From NCBI GenBank assembly GCA_025041175.1, contig JAKCFJ010000002.1, positions 496,001-560,000 of the forward strand: 64,000 bases of DNA. The letters run 5' to 3'. Positions within the stretch are counted from its first letter, which is position 1; every line of letters starts with the position of its first letter. The notes below the pieces were generated by a model that was not told where the DNA came from, searched no databases, and was given only the letters and a program-made list of their open reading frames with translations. The translations under genes and the position numbers were made by a program. This stretch comes from Halobacteriales archaeon YIM A00010. GTDB taxonomy: Archaea > Halobacteriota > Halobacteria > Halobacteriales > Haloarculaceae. Positions 53,621-61,047 of the stretch are shown in pieces.

Positions 53621-54748
53621 ATGATGGATGATTTCGACCGATTAGACATTACACGACGAACAATCATGAAAGCGGTGGGAGTGGGTGTCGCCGTTGCAAA
53701 CCTCGGGAACGTCACAGCCGCGCCATCTTCCCGGACATCGGACACACCCCAGACGGCTGTGAACGTCGCGCTCGACCGGTGTGAAACGACGTACGCTCCC
53801 GATTCTCGCGTCGCCCACTACGACATCGAGGCCCACGAGAAGGAGGGAGCTGGAGTCTCGCTCCACGGCGCGGTCCAGAGTGAGTATCTCAGAAAGAAGG
53901 CGATCGACGCCGCCCGTTCGATCGCCACACCGATCGAGGCGAACGATCTCGCGGTGTTGGACGCGAGTGCCTGGACACGGACCGTTGGGACCGCCATCGC
54001 GCCGGTTCGGGGGGCTCCGGACGGGGATTCCGAACTCGTCACTGAAGCCCTCTATGGAGCGCACGTGACAGCGTTCGAGCGCACGTCCGGGTGGACGCGG
54101 GTCCGTGTGCCGGACGGTTACCTCGGGTGGATCCGGACTGACCGCCTCACCGACGCGGTTGGCGGCTCGTTCGACGCGCTCCTCCACGAGGATACCGATG
54201 TGTCCATCGATGGGCTCGACAAGCTGTATGCGGGCACGGATTGTGCAGTCGTATCCCACCGGCAGAACGAGAACGACACCGAACACACGAGTAGCGAGCA
54301 GATCACCGTGAGATTCCGCACCGGTGTCACCCTGGAGCTCCCGGCGGATGCAGTGGTGCAACCGGAGCCAGTACCGACCAAAGAGACGATCGTCGCCAAC
54401 GCCAACTACTACCTCGGTAAGGACGTGCCATACCTCTGGGGCGGGATGACGACGGAAGGGATCGACTGTTCGGGGTTCGTCTGGATGGCGTACAGGATGG
54501 GTGGTCTCACGCTCCCACGGGACAGCGACCAACAGCAGAAGATCGGTGAACAGGTGGGCCGGGACGAACTGCGTTCGGGCGATCTCCTCTGCTTTCCGGG
54601 ACACATCGCTATCAGTATCGGGGGGGCCAGGTTCATCCATTCGGCCGGGAGCGCAAACGGTCCGACGACAAACAGCCTCGATCCGGACGATGATGACTAC
54701 TACGAATACCTCGACGAATCGTTCGAGGAGGCACGACGGATCCTCTGA
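53621..54748 (+). CDS. ykfC: Tat-exported SH3-SH3-NlpC/P60 endopeptidase (YkfC-like)
   Basis: 375 residues. A Tat signal (TRRTIMKAVGVGVAVANLG) is followed by two SH3b-like domains (about 120-178 and 190-250) and a C-terminal NlpC/P60 domain (about 255-375). The catalytic Cys283 is in EGIDCSGFVW, with His328 in FPGHIAI and His340 in FIHSAG. The architecture equals Bacillus YkfC, a gamma-D-glutamyl-L-diamino acid endopeptidase that cuts L-Ala-gamma-D-Glu from murein peptides. Here it is exported rather than cytoplasmic, so digestion would precede uptake. It is divergent from the peptide importer operon. ATGs at 53621 and 53624 are equivalent. Confidence 0.9.
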   Translation: MMDDFDRLDITRRTIMKAVGVGVAVANLGNVTAAPSSRTSDTPQTAVNVALDRCETTYAPDSRVAHYDIEAHEKEGAGVSLHGAVQSEYLRKKAIDAARSIATPIEANDLAVLDASAWTRTVGTAIAPVRGAPDGDSELVTEALYGAHVTAFERTSGWTRVRVPDGYLGWIRTDRLTDAVGGSFDALLHEDTDVSIDGLDKLYAGTDCAVVSHRQNENDTEHTSSEQITVRFRTGVTLELPADAVVQPEPVPTKETIVANANYYLGKDVPYLWGGMTTEGIDCSGFVWMAYRMGGLTLPRDSDQQQKIGEQVGRDELRSGDLLCFPGHIAISIGGARFIHSAGSANGPTTNSLDPDDDDYYEYLDESFEEARRIL

Positions 54749-54810
54749 TTCCGTTGTTGCGTAGTACCATCACGGGTCTACCCGCTTCGTCGATCCGAGA
54801 CGCGGTCCTG

Positions 54811-54911
54811 ATACTGTCGGACAGGGATGATCGAATAGCAGATGCTGGTGAACCGACAGACAGCAGCTGGCTATTCCGTCTCGATCTGTCTGTGGCTCTG
54901 TTCGACAGTAT
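54811..54911 (+). repeat. Short terminal-inverted-repeat element, copy D
   Basis: 101 bp from ATACTGTCGGACAG to TTCGACAGTAT. The interior has GATGCTGGTGAACCG, CAGCAGCTGGCTATTCCGTC and TGTGGCTCTG. It lies between the NlpC/P60 and amidase genes. It aligns along its length with copy B (reversed) and copy A. Confidence 0.8.
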
Positions 54912-54986
54912 GAACTTCCACTACATATCATTATATTTATTATTATCATAACTTTTATTATGTTATAGTTTATTGTGAATACTGTA

Positions 54987-55589
54987 ATGTCTCAAACAAG
55001 GCGAGACTTGCTAAAGAGAGTCGGAACGATCGGTGTAGCTGGTGTCGGCGGTGCTGTGCTATCGAGCAGCGCTGTCGCGGCGAAGCCAGCAGTCGATTGG
55101 CGGCCAGCCCATTCGAGCAATTACACCGCAGCGAACCGTGGTGCGGCGGAGATCGACGCCATCGTCATCCACGTTGCGCAGGGATCGGCCGAGGGGACGG
55201 TGAGCTGGATACAGAACCCGGACTCCAACGTCAGCGCCCACTACACCATCCGAGATGATGGGTACAAATACCAGTCGCTGAGCGACATCAACATCGGGTG
55301 GCACGCTGGCGGTGTCTCGTGGTACAACAACGCCACGATCGGCATCGAACACGGCGGATACGTGAGCAGTGGCTTCCCGGACGCACAGTACCGAAGCTCC
55401 GCGGAGCTCGTCCGCTGGCTGTGTAACGAGTACAACATCCCGAAGAGCCGCGTCTCCGGCATCGCATCGTGCGGCGGGGAAAGCGGTATCATGGGCCACC
55501 ACCAGGTGCCCGAGGCCGACTGCGGTTGGAACGACCACACCGATCCCGGGTCGAACTGGGATTGGGGGTACTACATGAGCCTCATCTAA
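54987..55589 (+). CDS. Tat-exported N-acetylmuramoyl-L-alanine amidase (amidase_2)
   Basis: 200 residues. A Tat signal (SQTRRDLLKRVGTIGVAG, cleavage near SAVAA at about 28-32) precedes a single amidase_2/PGRP fold: AIVIHVAQGS with zinc ligand His62, ISAHYTI-like segment VSAHYTIRDDG, HAGGVSWYNN, IGIEHGGYV, and MGHHQVPEADCGWNDHTDPG near the C-terminus with the second His and an Asp/Cys. It should cut the bond between N-acetylmuramic acid and L-Ala in bacterial peptidoglycan outside the cell. Haloarchaea lack that polymer, so prey or debris is the substrate. A GTG at 54975 is an alternative start. Confidence 0.9.
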   Translation: MSQTRRDLLKRVGTIGVAGVGGAVLSSSAVAAKPAVDWRPAHSSNYTAANRGAAEIDAIVIHVAQGSAEGTVSWIQNPDSNVSAHYTIRDDGYKYQSLSDINIGWHAGGVSWYNNATIGIEHGGYVSSGFPDAQYRSSAELVRWLCNEYNIPKSRVSGIASCGGESGIMGHHQVPEADCGWNDHTDPGSNWDWGYYMSLI

Positions 55590-55674
55590 GCAGGCGCAGT
55601 ACGATGGATCGCATCACTGGAAAAACGCGCTCGGGCCGGGAGTCCCAGTAGCCGGCAGTCCCGAAACCGCAATC

Positions 55675-56862
55675 ATGACCGAGAAAGACACACGGACCTC
55701 AGGCGACGAACGAGCATCGAAACGTACTGCCCAAACATCGACCCCAGTCTCATCGAGGCGGGCGTTCCTCAGAGGGACCGGGATGGTGATGGCGACAGCG
55801 GCGTTGGGATCGCGCGAGGTGAACGCACACGGTGGTTACGGCAACCGTGTCGTCGGGTATTATCCCGCGTGGGCGGGCGAGTATACGCCCGAAGACGTGC
55901 CGTACGACAAACTCACCCACTTGAACTACGCCTTCCTCGAGCCCCAATCGGACGGAACGGTCGTCGTCGGTGACGCTTCGGAGAAAGCCCTTCTCAGGGA
56001 ACTGTCGGCCTACGACGACACGGACACCGTGTTCATCCTCTCCATCAGCGGGGGCTGGTACCCTCAGGAATACTCCGACGCCGCGGCCACGGCCGAGAGC
56101 CGAAAGCGGTTCGCCGAGACGGCCGTCGACATAATGGAGGAGTACAGTTTCGACGGTCTCGATCTCGACTGGGAGTACCCCGATGGGACGACCCGTGATG
56201 CGGATCCACACAACTTCACGCTCCTCCTCGAAGCGTGTCGCAACGAACTCGATTCGAGATTCGGCTCGTGGACCCACCTGACGATGGCGGCCTCTCCCAG
56301 CCCGAACATCGTCGACGCCTACGAAGTGGGAGCGATGGGTGAGTACCTCGATCACGTCAACGTGATGACCTACGATTACCACGGCGATTGGAGCAACGAC
56401 ACCAATTTCAACGCGCCGTTTGCCCCACCGACGGAGGATCCGGATGGGCAACAGAACTGGAGCGCCAGCGATCACATGGCGTACTGGGGGAGCAAACCGA
56501 TAGCGAAAGAGAAGCTCCTCATGGGAATGCCGTTCTACGGCCGTTCCTTCTCGGGGGTGGCATCGTCCAACGACGGACTGTTCAATCCGTTCGATTCGTC
56601 AACGTCCGAAACGTACTACGACATTCGGGAGAACATCGCCCCACAGCCCGACTACGAACGCCACTGGCATCCGGATGCGAAAGTGCCGTGGTTGTACTCC
56701 GAAACGGAGTCCACGTTCATCTCTTACGACGACACCGATTCGATCTCGAACAAGGTTGACTACGCGAAAAACAACGGTTTCGGCGGGGCGATGTGTTGGG
56801 AGCTTTCCCAGGATCCCAGCAACACGCTCATCGGCGTGATGCACGATCGGTTACACGCGTGA
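55675..56862 (+). CDS. Tat-exported GH18 glycoside hydrolase (chitinase type)
   Basis: 395 residues. A Tat signal (SSRRAFLRGTGMVMATAALG, about 26-45) precedes a GH18 barrel: RVVGYYPAWAGEY, LTHLNYAFLEP, SISGGWYP, the catalytic FDGLDLDWEYP with Glu167, VNVMTYDYHGDW and GGAMCWELSQD at the end. It hydrolyses beta-1,4 bonds between N-acetylglucosamine units; some GH18 enzymes act on peptidoglycan glycans. No chitin-binding domain is fused. It follows the amidase gene by 85 nt and is likely co-expressed, so a role in opening cell walls or chitin is inferred. Confidence 0.92.
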   Translation: MTEKDTRTSGDERASKRTAQTSTPVSSRRAFLRGTGMVMATAALGSREVNAHGGYGNRVVGYYPAWAGEYTPEDVPYDKLTHLNYAFLEPQSDGTVVVGDASEKALLRELSAYDDTDTVFILSISGGWYPQEYSDAAATAESRKRFAETAVDIMEEYSFDGLDLDWEYPDGTTRDADPHNFTLLLEACRNELDSRFGSWTHLTMAASPSPNIVDAYEVGAMGEYLDHVNVMTYDYHGDWSNDTNFNAPFAPPTEDPDGQQNWSASDHMAYWGSKPIAKEKLLMGMPFYGRSFSGVASSNDGLFNPFDSSTSETYYDIRENIAPQPDYERHWHPDAKVPWLYSETESTFISYDDTDSISNKVDYAKNNGFGGAMCWELSQDPSNTLIGVMHDRLHA

Positions 56863-57060
56863 ATTCCACCCCGTCGACAACGCGGTACGGCAGGAGACCG
56901 GGCCGTTCGTTCGTGATGTGCCCGCTCGGAATCGAAACCGACAGAGTTAGGGGAGCGCCGTCTAGACACAGTACGTCAGTTATGACTGTGAAGCGATGAG
57001 ATGCCCAGTTTCGAGTAGGTGCTCGGCCAACACTGGTGGATGTGCCGCCTCGACGGAAGA

Positions 57061-57082
57061 AGATATTTACATCGACCGTAAA
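57061..57082 (+). promoter_or_regulatory. Promoter/operator of the IclR gene with TTTAC-N7-GTAAA repeat
   Basis: A TATA-like GATATTT at about 57062-57068 overlaps a perfect 5-bp inverted repeat (TTTAC 57066-57070, GTAAA 57078-57082) centred about 19 nt before the ATG at 57093. A site covering the core promoter suggests autorepression. Confidence 0.4.
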
Positions 57083-57092
57083 AATGGGATAG

Positions 57093-57863
57093 ATGGAGGG
57101 CATGACGAACGAACGATCCCAACCCGTCCGGACGACCGCGCGCTCGTTCGATGTTATCGAGACGCTTCGTGAGCTCGATGGTGCGCGCCTCACGGAGATT
57201 GCCGATCACCTCGATCTTCCCAACAGCACTATCCACAACCACCTCAGTACGCTCGTCCAACGGGGATACGTCATCAGAGAAGAGGACACGTATCGGGTGA
57301 GTCTGCGCTTTCTCGACTTCGGGGAATTCGCACGCTCCCGGCGGAAGATTTACGAGGTTGCGAAACCGGAAATCGACGAACTTGCGGACGAATCCGAAGA
57401 AACGGCGAGCCTACTCGTCGAGGAGAACGGTGAAGGGGTCTACCTCTACACCGCCCAACCCCGAAACGCGGTCCCGCTCGATGTGTATCCAGGGAAACAC
57501 GTGGCCCTCCATACGACAGCCCTTGGTAAGGCGATTCTCGCGTATTTTCCCGAGGACAGGACCCGGTCGATTCTCGACCGCCATGGACTGCCAGCCCGGA
57601 CCCCGAAGACGATCGTCGACCGCGACGAGCTGTTTGAGGAACTGGAGACGATTCGTGACCAGGGGTACGCTGTCGACGACGAGGAGCGGGTTCGTGGGAT
57701 GCGGTGTGTGGCGGTTGCGATCAAGAGCGAGAACGGCCTAGTAATCGGTGCCATCAGCGTTTCTGGCCCGTCGAGTCGCCTCAGACCCGATCCGACCGAG
57801 GGGTGTCTCGACGACCTCTTGCGAACGAAAAACATCATCGAACTCAAACTCGCGCATTCGTAG
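57093..57863 (+). CDS. IclR-family transcriptional regulator
   Basis: 256 residues. The N-terminal winged HTH (RTTARSFDVIETLRELDG, LTEIADHLDLPNSTIHNHLSTLVQRGYV) is followed by the IclR effector domain (about 90-250) with LHTTALGKAILAYFPEDR and AVDDEERVRGMRCVAVAI. It is probably a local regulator of the murein/chitin genes or the peptide-binding proteins around it, sensing a small catabolite. The ATG at 57093 lies about 25 nt below a TATA-like box; a second ATG is three codons later. It is convergent with the NamZ-like gene, 29 nt away. Confidence 0.92.
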   Translation: MEGMTNERSQPVRTTARSFDVIETLRELDGARLTEIADHLDLPNSTIHNHLSTLVQRGYVIREEDTYRVSLRFLDFGEFARSRRKIYEVAKPEIDELADESEETASLLVEENGEGVYLYTAQPRNAVPLDVYPGKHVALHTTALGKAILAYFPEDRTRSILDRHGLPARTPKTIVDRDELFEELETIRDQGYAVDDEERVRGMRCVAVAIKSENGLVIGAISVSGPSSRLRPDPTEGCLDDLLRTKNIIELKLAHS

Positions 57864-57892
57864 TCCGCGAGATGATCCGTTGGTACCCCAAC

Positions 57893-59056
57893 TCAGTATC
57901 TGAGATGGCGTGCCCGGTCGTCGTCGAACTCGGCGCGGTCCTCCGTCCAGCGGTCGGAGATCGTTTCGGCAACTGTCCGTGGGTCGTCCCCCGCGTTCCC
58001 ATCGATCGTCTCGCGCAGATAGCTCTCGCCTGCGAGTTTATCCACGAAGAACTCGTCGTCGTACTCGATCCAGTCACACTGATCGTACAGCTCGAACACC
58101 GACGCGAGCATCGTCAGCCCGGTTTTGACGGGGGCAATAGCGTCCCGGTCGAGCAGATGCAGTTGGACCCCTTCGATGTGCTGCTGTTCGTGTTTCGAGA
58201 ACGTCGGCGAGAAATACGCCGGCCGAAACGCGACGCCAGGAAGGTCCTGCGCCGCCAGCACTTCGGCCCACTCGTCCGCGCTGATCCACGGCGCACCCAC
58301 GAGTTCGAAGGGCCGGGTCGTCCCTCGTCCCTCCGAGAGGTTCGTTCCTTCGAAAAAACACGTTCCGGGGTAGAGCATCGCTGTCCCGACGGTCGGCATG
58401 TTCGGCGAGGGGGAAACCCACGGAAGGTCCGTGTCGGAGAACCAATCTGAGTGGGACCAGTCGCTCATCTCGACGACCGACACGTCCGCGCCGATAGCGA
58501 ACTCCTCGTTCATGTAGCTCGCCAGCTCGCCGACAGTCATTCCGTGAATGATGGGGAGTTCGTACCCGCCCACGAAAGACGCGGCGTCCTCGTCGATCCG
58601 GTTGCCCGCCGTTGCCAGCGGTGCGATGGGATTCGGCCGATCGAGGACGAACAACCGCTTGTCGACCTGGGCGACGCTCCAAAGCGCGTTGCCGAGCGTG
58701 TAGATGTTCGTGTAGAACCGACAGCCGATGTCCTGTATGTCGTAGACGATGGCGTCGAGATCTTCGATCATCTCCGGTTGCAGGCGGCGCTGTCTCCCGT
58801 AGAGACTCGTAACGGGAAGCCCCGTTCGTTCGTCGGTGCTGTCCTCGACTTTCACCCCCACCTGCGCGTCGCCCCGGATGCCGTGTTCCGGCCCGAACAA
58901 CCGCCGAAGGTCGAACGCATCACTGTCGTGGAGCTGATCGATCGTGGTGTTGAGATCGCCGTCAGTACCGGAGGGATTCGTGATGAGACCCAGCCGCTGA
59001 TCCTCGACCACGCTAGTCTTGTCCGTCAGCAGTCGTTCTACCCCGAGTCGAACCAT
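57893..59056 (-). CDS. namZ: DUF1343 / NamZ-like exo-beta-N-acetylmuramidase
   Basis: 387 residues, close to the family length. DUF1343 landmarks: RLGLITNPSGTDGD, the RLFGPEHGIRGDAQVG block, YDIQDIGCRFYTNIYTLGNAL, LDRPNPIAP, WVSPSPNMPT and FFEGTNLSEGRGTTRPFELVGAPW. The founding member, B. subtilis NamZ (YbbC), releases N-acetylmuramic acid from the non-reducing end of glycan chains. No export signal is present, so here it acts in the cytoplasm or on imported fragments, unless a non-classical route exists. In an organism without murein this strongly marks cell-wall scavenging. Confidence 0.9.
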   Translation of the reverse strand: MVRLGVERLLTDKTSVVEDQRLGLITNPSGTDGDLNTTIDQLHDSDAFDLRRLFGPEHGIRGDAQVGVKVEDSTDERTGLPVTSLYGRQRRLQPEMIEDLDAIVYDIQDIGCRFYTNIYTLGNALWSVAQVDKRLFVLDRPNPIAPLATAGNRIDEDAASFVGGYELPIIHGMTVGELASYMNEEFAIGADVSVVEMSDWSHSDWFSDTDLPWVSPSPNMPTVGTAMLYPGTCFFEGTNLSEGRGTTRPFELVGAPWISADEWAEVLAAQDLPGVAFRPAYFSPTFSKHEQQHIEGVQLHLLDRDAIAPVKTGLTMLASVFELYDQCDWIEYDDEFFVDKLAGESYLRETIDGNAGDDPRTVAETISDRWTEDRAEFDDDRARHLRY

Positions 59057-59134
59057 ATCCTCTGAAAGAGCGGCCCTCCTAAAAATCTTAGCGTAGTCCG
59101 CGTTCCGTCCCGCGGTGGGGGCGTCGACCGCGGC

Positions 59135-60319
59135 TTAGTGGGGCCGACGCTCTAGTACCTCCCGAGCGGTGTCGAGCCAGTCGAGGTGTGCGTCGCTCAT
59201 CAGCGCGTGATTGTACACGTGAACGCCGTCGCCGAGACCGCCGACGGTGGAAAGGAACGTCATCCACTCCGATTCCGTTTCGAGCACGTCGGGATCGAGT
59301 GAGACGCCGACGTCCACCGGGATGTCGACGGTCTCGTGATACCGTCGGACGCGGCGGCGCGCCGCGTCGTGGTCGGCCGTATAACAGAGGGCAACGATGC
59401 GGTCGAGATGCGTCTCCACCCGATCGAGCGCGACTCCCGCTGGCCATCCATCGCCGGGATCCCGACCGAGACCGTCCGACGCCGAGTACGTGAGTCCAAC
59501 GTCATCGCTTGCCACCGCCAGCTGGCCGAGCAACGAATCGATGACCGATGCCCGAAAATCGAAGAGGTCCTCCAAGACCGGATGTTCCGTCGTCAGCTCT
59601 TCGAGAGACACTACGTGTTGGCGTGGATATCCGAGCGCGTTCCGGGCGAGGCGCTGGACTACTTCGCGCGCCCGATCGAAGTCGACGGCGTGATCGGTCG
59701 CTCGCTCCTGGCAGGCCGAACAGAAACACTGCGAGAGGAGCAGTTCCTCGGGCCGTCCGCGGACGACGTGATTTTTCGCGTGTCCGAACGTCGTGCCGTG
59801 GCTGTGGAAGGCGTCCGGATACCCGATCGACTCGAGGTTGATGCTCTCGATGTCGTAGTCCGCGAGCGACCGGACGACACCCGTCAAATAACGTTGTACC
59901 TCCGGATGGGAGGGGCAAAACGCGTGGTCGTGCGCGTCACCGAAGGCGCTACGAACGCGGTATCGTGGGTTATCGGCGCCGAGCTTCGAGTTGTGAAAGC
60001 AGACGAGCCACGCGTTCACGTCGAGACCGTGTCGAGCAGCACTGTCGACGATGGCTCCAAACGGATCCTCGTACCCGGATACGTCGTTTACAGGGGGATC
60101 GATGGGCGTGTTTGCGAACCGCCCGGGATCCGGGGCGAAGTAACAGCCTCCCTCGTACGATTCGAAGAGTTCGCCGTTCGAACGGGGGTCGAGCGTCCGG
60201 ATCGAGTGGTAGTGGGCAGCGACAGTGAGACCTGTGACGCCCCTGTTAGCGAGGTCCCGGCACGTCGCATCGACGTTATCGAAGAGGAGACTCCAGGGAT
60301 AGCTCCAAACTACAACCAT
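59135..60319 (-). CDS. Unrecognised TIM-barrel-like protein, glycosidase-like
   Basis: 394 residues, no signal peptide. The start (MVVVWSYPWSLLFDNVDATCRDLANRGVTGLTVAAHYHS, read in pieces) and repeated beta-strand endings (GLDVNAWLVCFHN, ESINLESIGYP, HVYNHALMSD) look like a TIM barrel. It carries a Cys cluster CFCSACQ near residue 195, similar to metal sites in some glycosidase-like proteins. No family can be named. It sits 78 nt upstream of the NamZ-like gene on the same strand, so the two are probably co-transcribed, and a role in cell-wall sugar processing is an inference. Confidence 0.7.
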   Translation of the reverse strand: MVVVWSYPWSLLFDNVDATCRDLANRGVTGLTVAAHYHSIRTLDPRSNGELFESYEGGCYFAPDPGRFANTPIDPPVNDVSGYEDPFGAIVDSAARHGLDVNAWLVCFHNSKLGADNPRYRVRSAFGDAHDHAFCPSHPEVQRYLTGVVRSLADYDIESINLESIGYPDAFHSHGTTFGHAKNHVVRGRPEELLLSQCFCSACQERATDHAVDFDRAREVVQRLARNALGYPRQHVVSLEELTTEHPVLEDLFDFRASVIDSLLGQLAVASDDVGLTYSASDGLGRDPGDGWPAGVALDRVETHLDRIVALCYTADHDAARRRVRRYHETVDIPVDVGVSLDPDVLETESEWMTFLSTVGGLGDGVHVYNHALMSDAHLDWLDTAREVLERRPH

Positions 60320-60486
60320 ACTTCACCAACCGTCCGACGGGGCATAAATGTTGTCTGGTATTGTCAGGGTTGGAATTCAGTCCCACCCGGCCCAGGCGGT
60401 CGAACCGTCCGGCGGCGGTCATCGCGTGAAAGCGCTCACGGAAGCGGATCAGCCCCGTTTCCGTGCCGTTGTACACCTGGTTGGTG

Positions 60487-60595
60487 ATACTGTCGGTCAT
60501 AATTACGTACACCGGCAGTGGACGCTTCGGGGTCGTGGAGCGCGCTGCTGGCTGAACCGGCGACCGAGCGTTCACAGATCGATGACCGACAGTAT
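60487..60595 (+). repeat. Short terminal-inverted-repeat element, copy C (divergent)
   Basis: 109 bp with perfect 14-bp ends ATACTGTCGGTCAT and ATGACCGACAGTAT. The interior is mostly unlike the other copies apart from GCTGGCTGAACCGG. The ends differ from the other copies in three positions but match each other, so both arms changed together. Confidence 0.65.
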
Positions 60596-60846
60596 GAGCA
60601 ACACGGCGAACCGGTCGCGGTCGTGGTCGTAGGTAGCGGCGATGGCCGACGCGTGGGCGCCGGACCGAGCCGCGAATCGTCCGTGCCCGCCGGTCCAAAC
60701 ACGAGGGTGTCCGCGAGGTCGGTGGAAACTCGTGGGAGGCGTTCGTTTCGACGCAGTCGAAGCGGGGTGTACACCGCCGCGATAGCGGGTAATGCAGTCT
60801 GACAGCCGCGGTATCGGCGTCTGACCGTCCCTGCCCGGTGTTCGGA

Positions 60847-60869
60847 TATTACAATCGTACGTCTGTAAC
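60847..60869. repeat. CGTACG-centred palindrome, copy 3
   Basis: It reads TATTACA, ATCGTACG, TCTGTAAC, matching copies 1 and 2. It lies 179 nt upstream of the ATG at 61048. Downstream flanks of copies 2 and 3 also look loosely similar (GGTCGGGAACG and GGCCGGGAGCG). Confidence 0.6.
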
Positions 60870-61028
60870 GCATCGCTCGTCGGCCGGGAGCGTCCGCCGT
60901 CGGATCGGGCCGTTCGCTACCGATCACCGGCAAGCGAACGGGAATTCGGATGCTTCGAAACCACCCTGTGGAGGGAGCAGATCCGATATGATACACAAAA
61001 ATACACAACGCTTATGTGTTAGGGATTA

Positions 61029-61046
61029 ACAATCGTTAATCGTTGT
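61029..61046 (+). promoter_or_regulatory. Start-proximal repeat at the peptide-binding protein gene
   Basis: ACAATCGTTAATCGTTGT contains a tandem AATCGTT direct repeat and is also an imperfect palindrome (ACAA, TTAA, TTGT in register). It ends one base before the ATG at 61048, a position suited to a repressor site. Confidence 0.35.
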
Positions 61047-61047
61047 A

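Larger units (their letters stand above)
60320..61047. other. Long intergenic region with element C and palindrome copy 3
   Basis: No convincing gene. It holds the 109-bp inverted-repeat element (60487-60595), the CGTACG-type palindrome (60847-60869), and a start-proximal repeat (61029-61046) for the peptide-binding protein gene. Confidence 0.6.
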
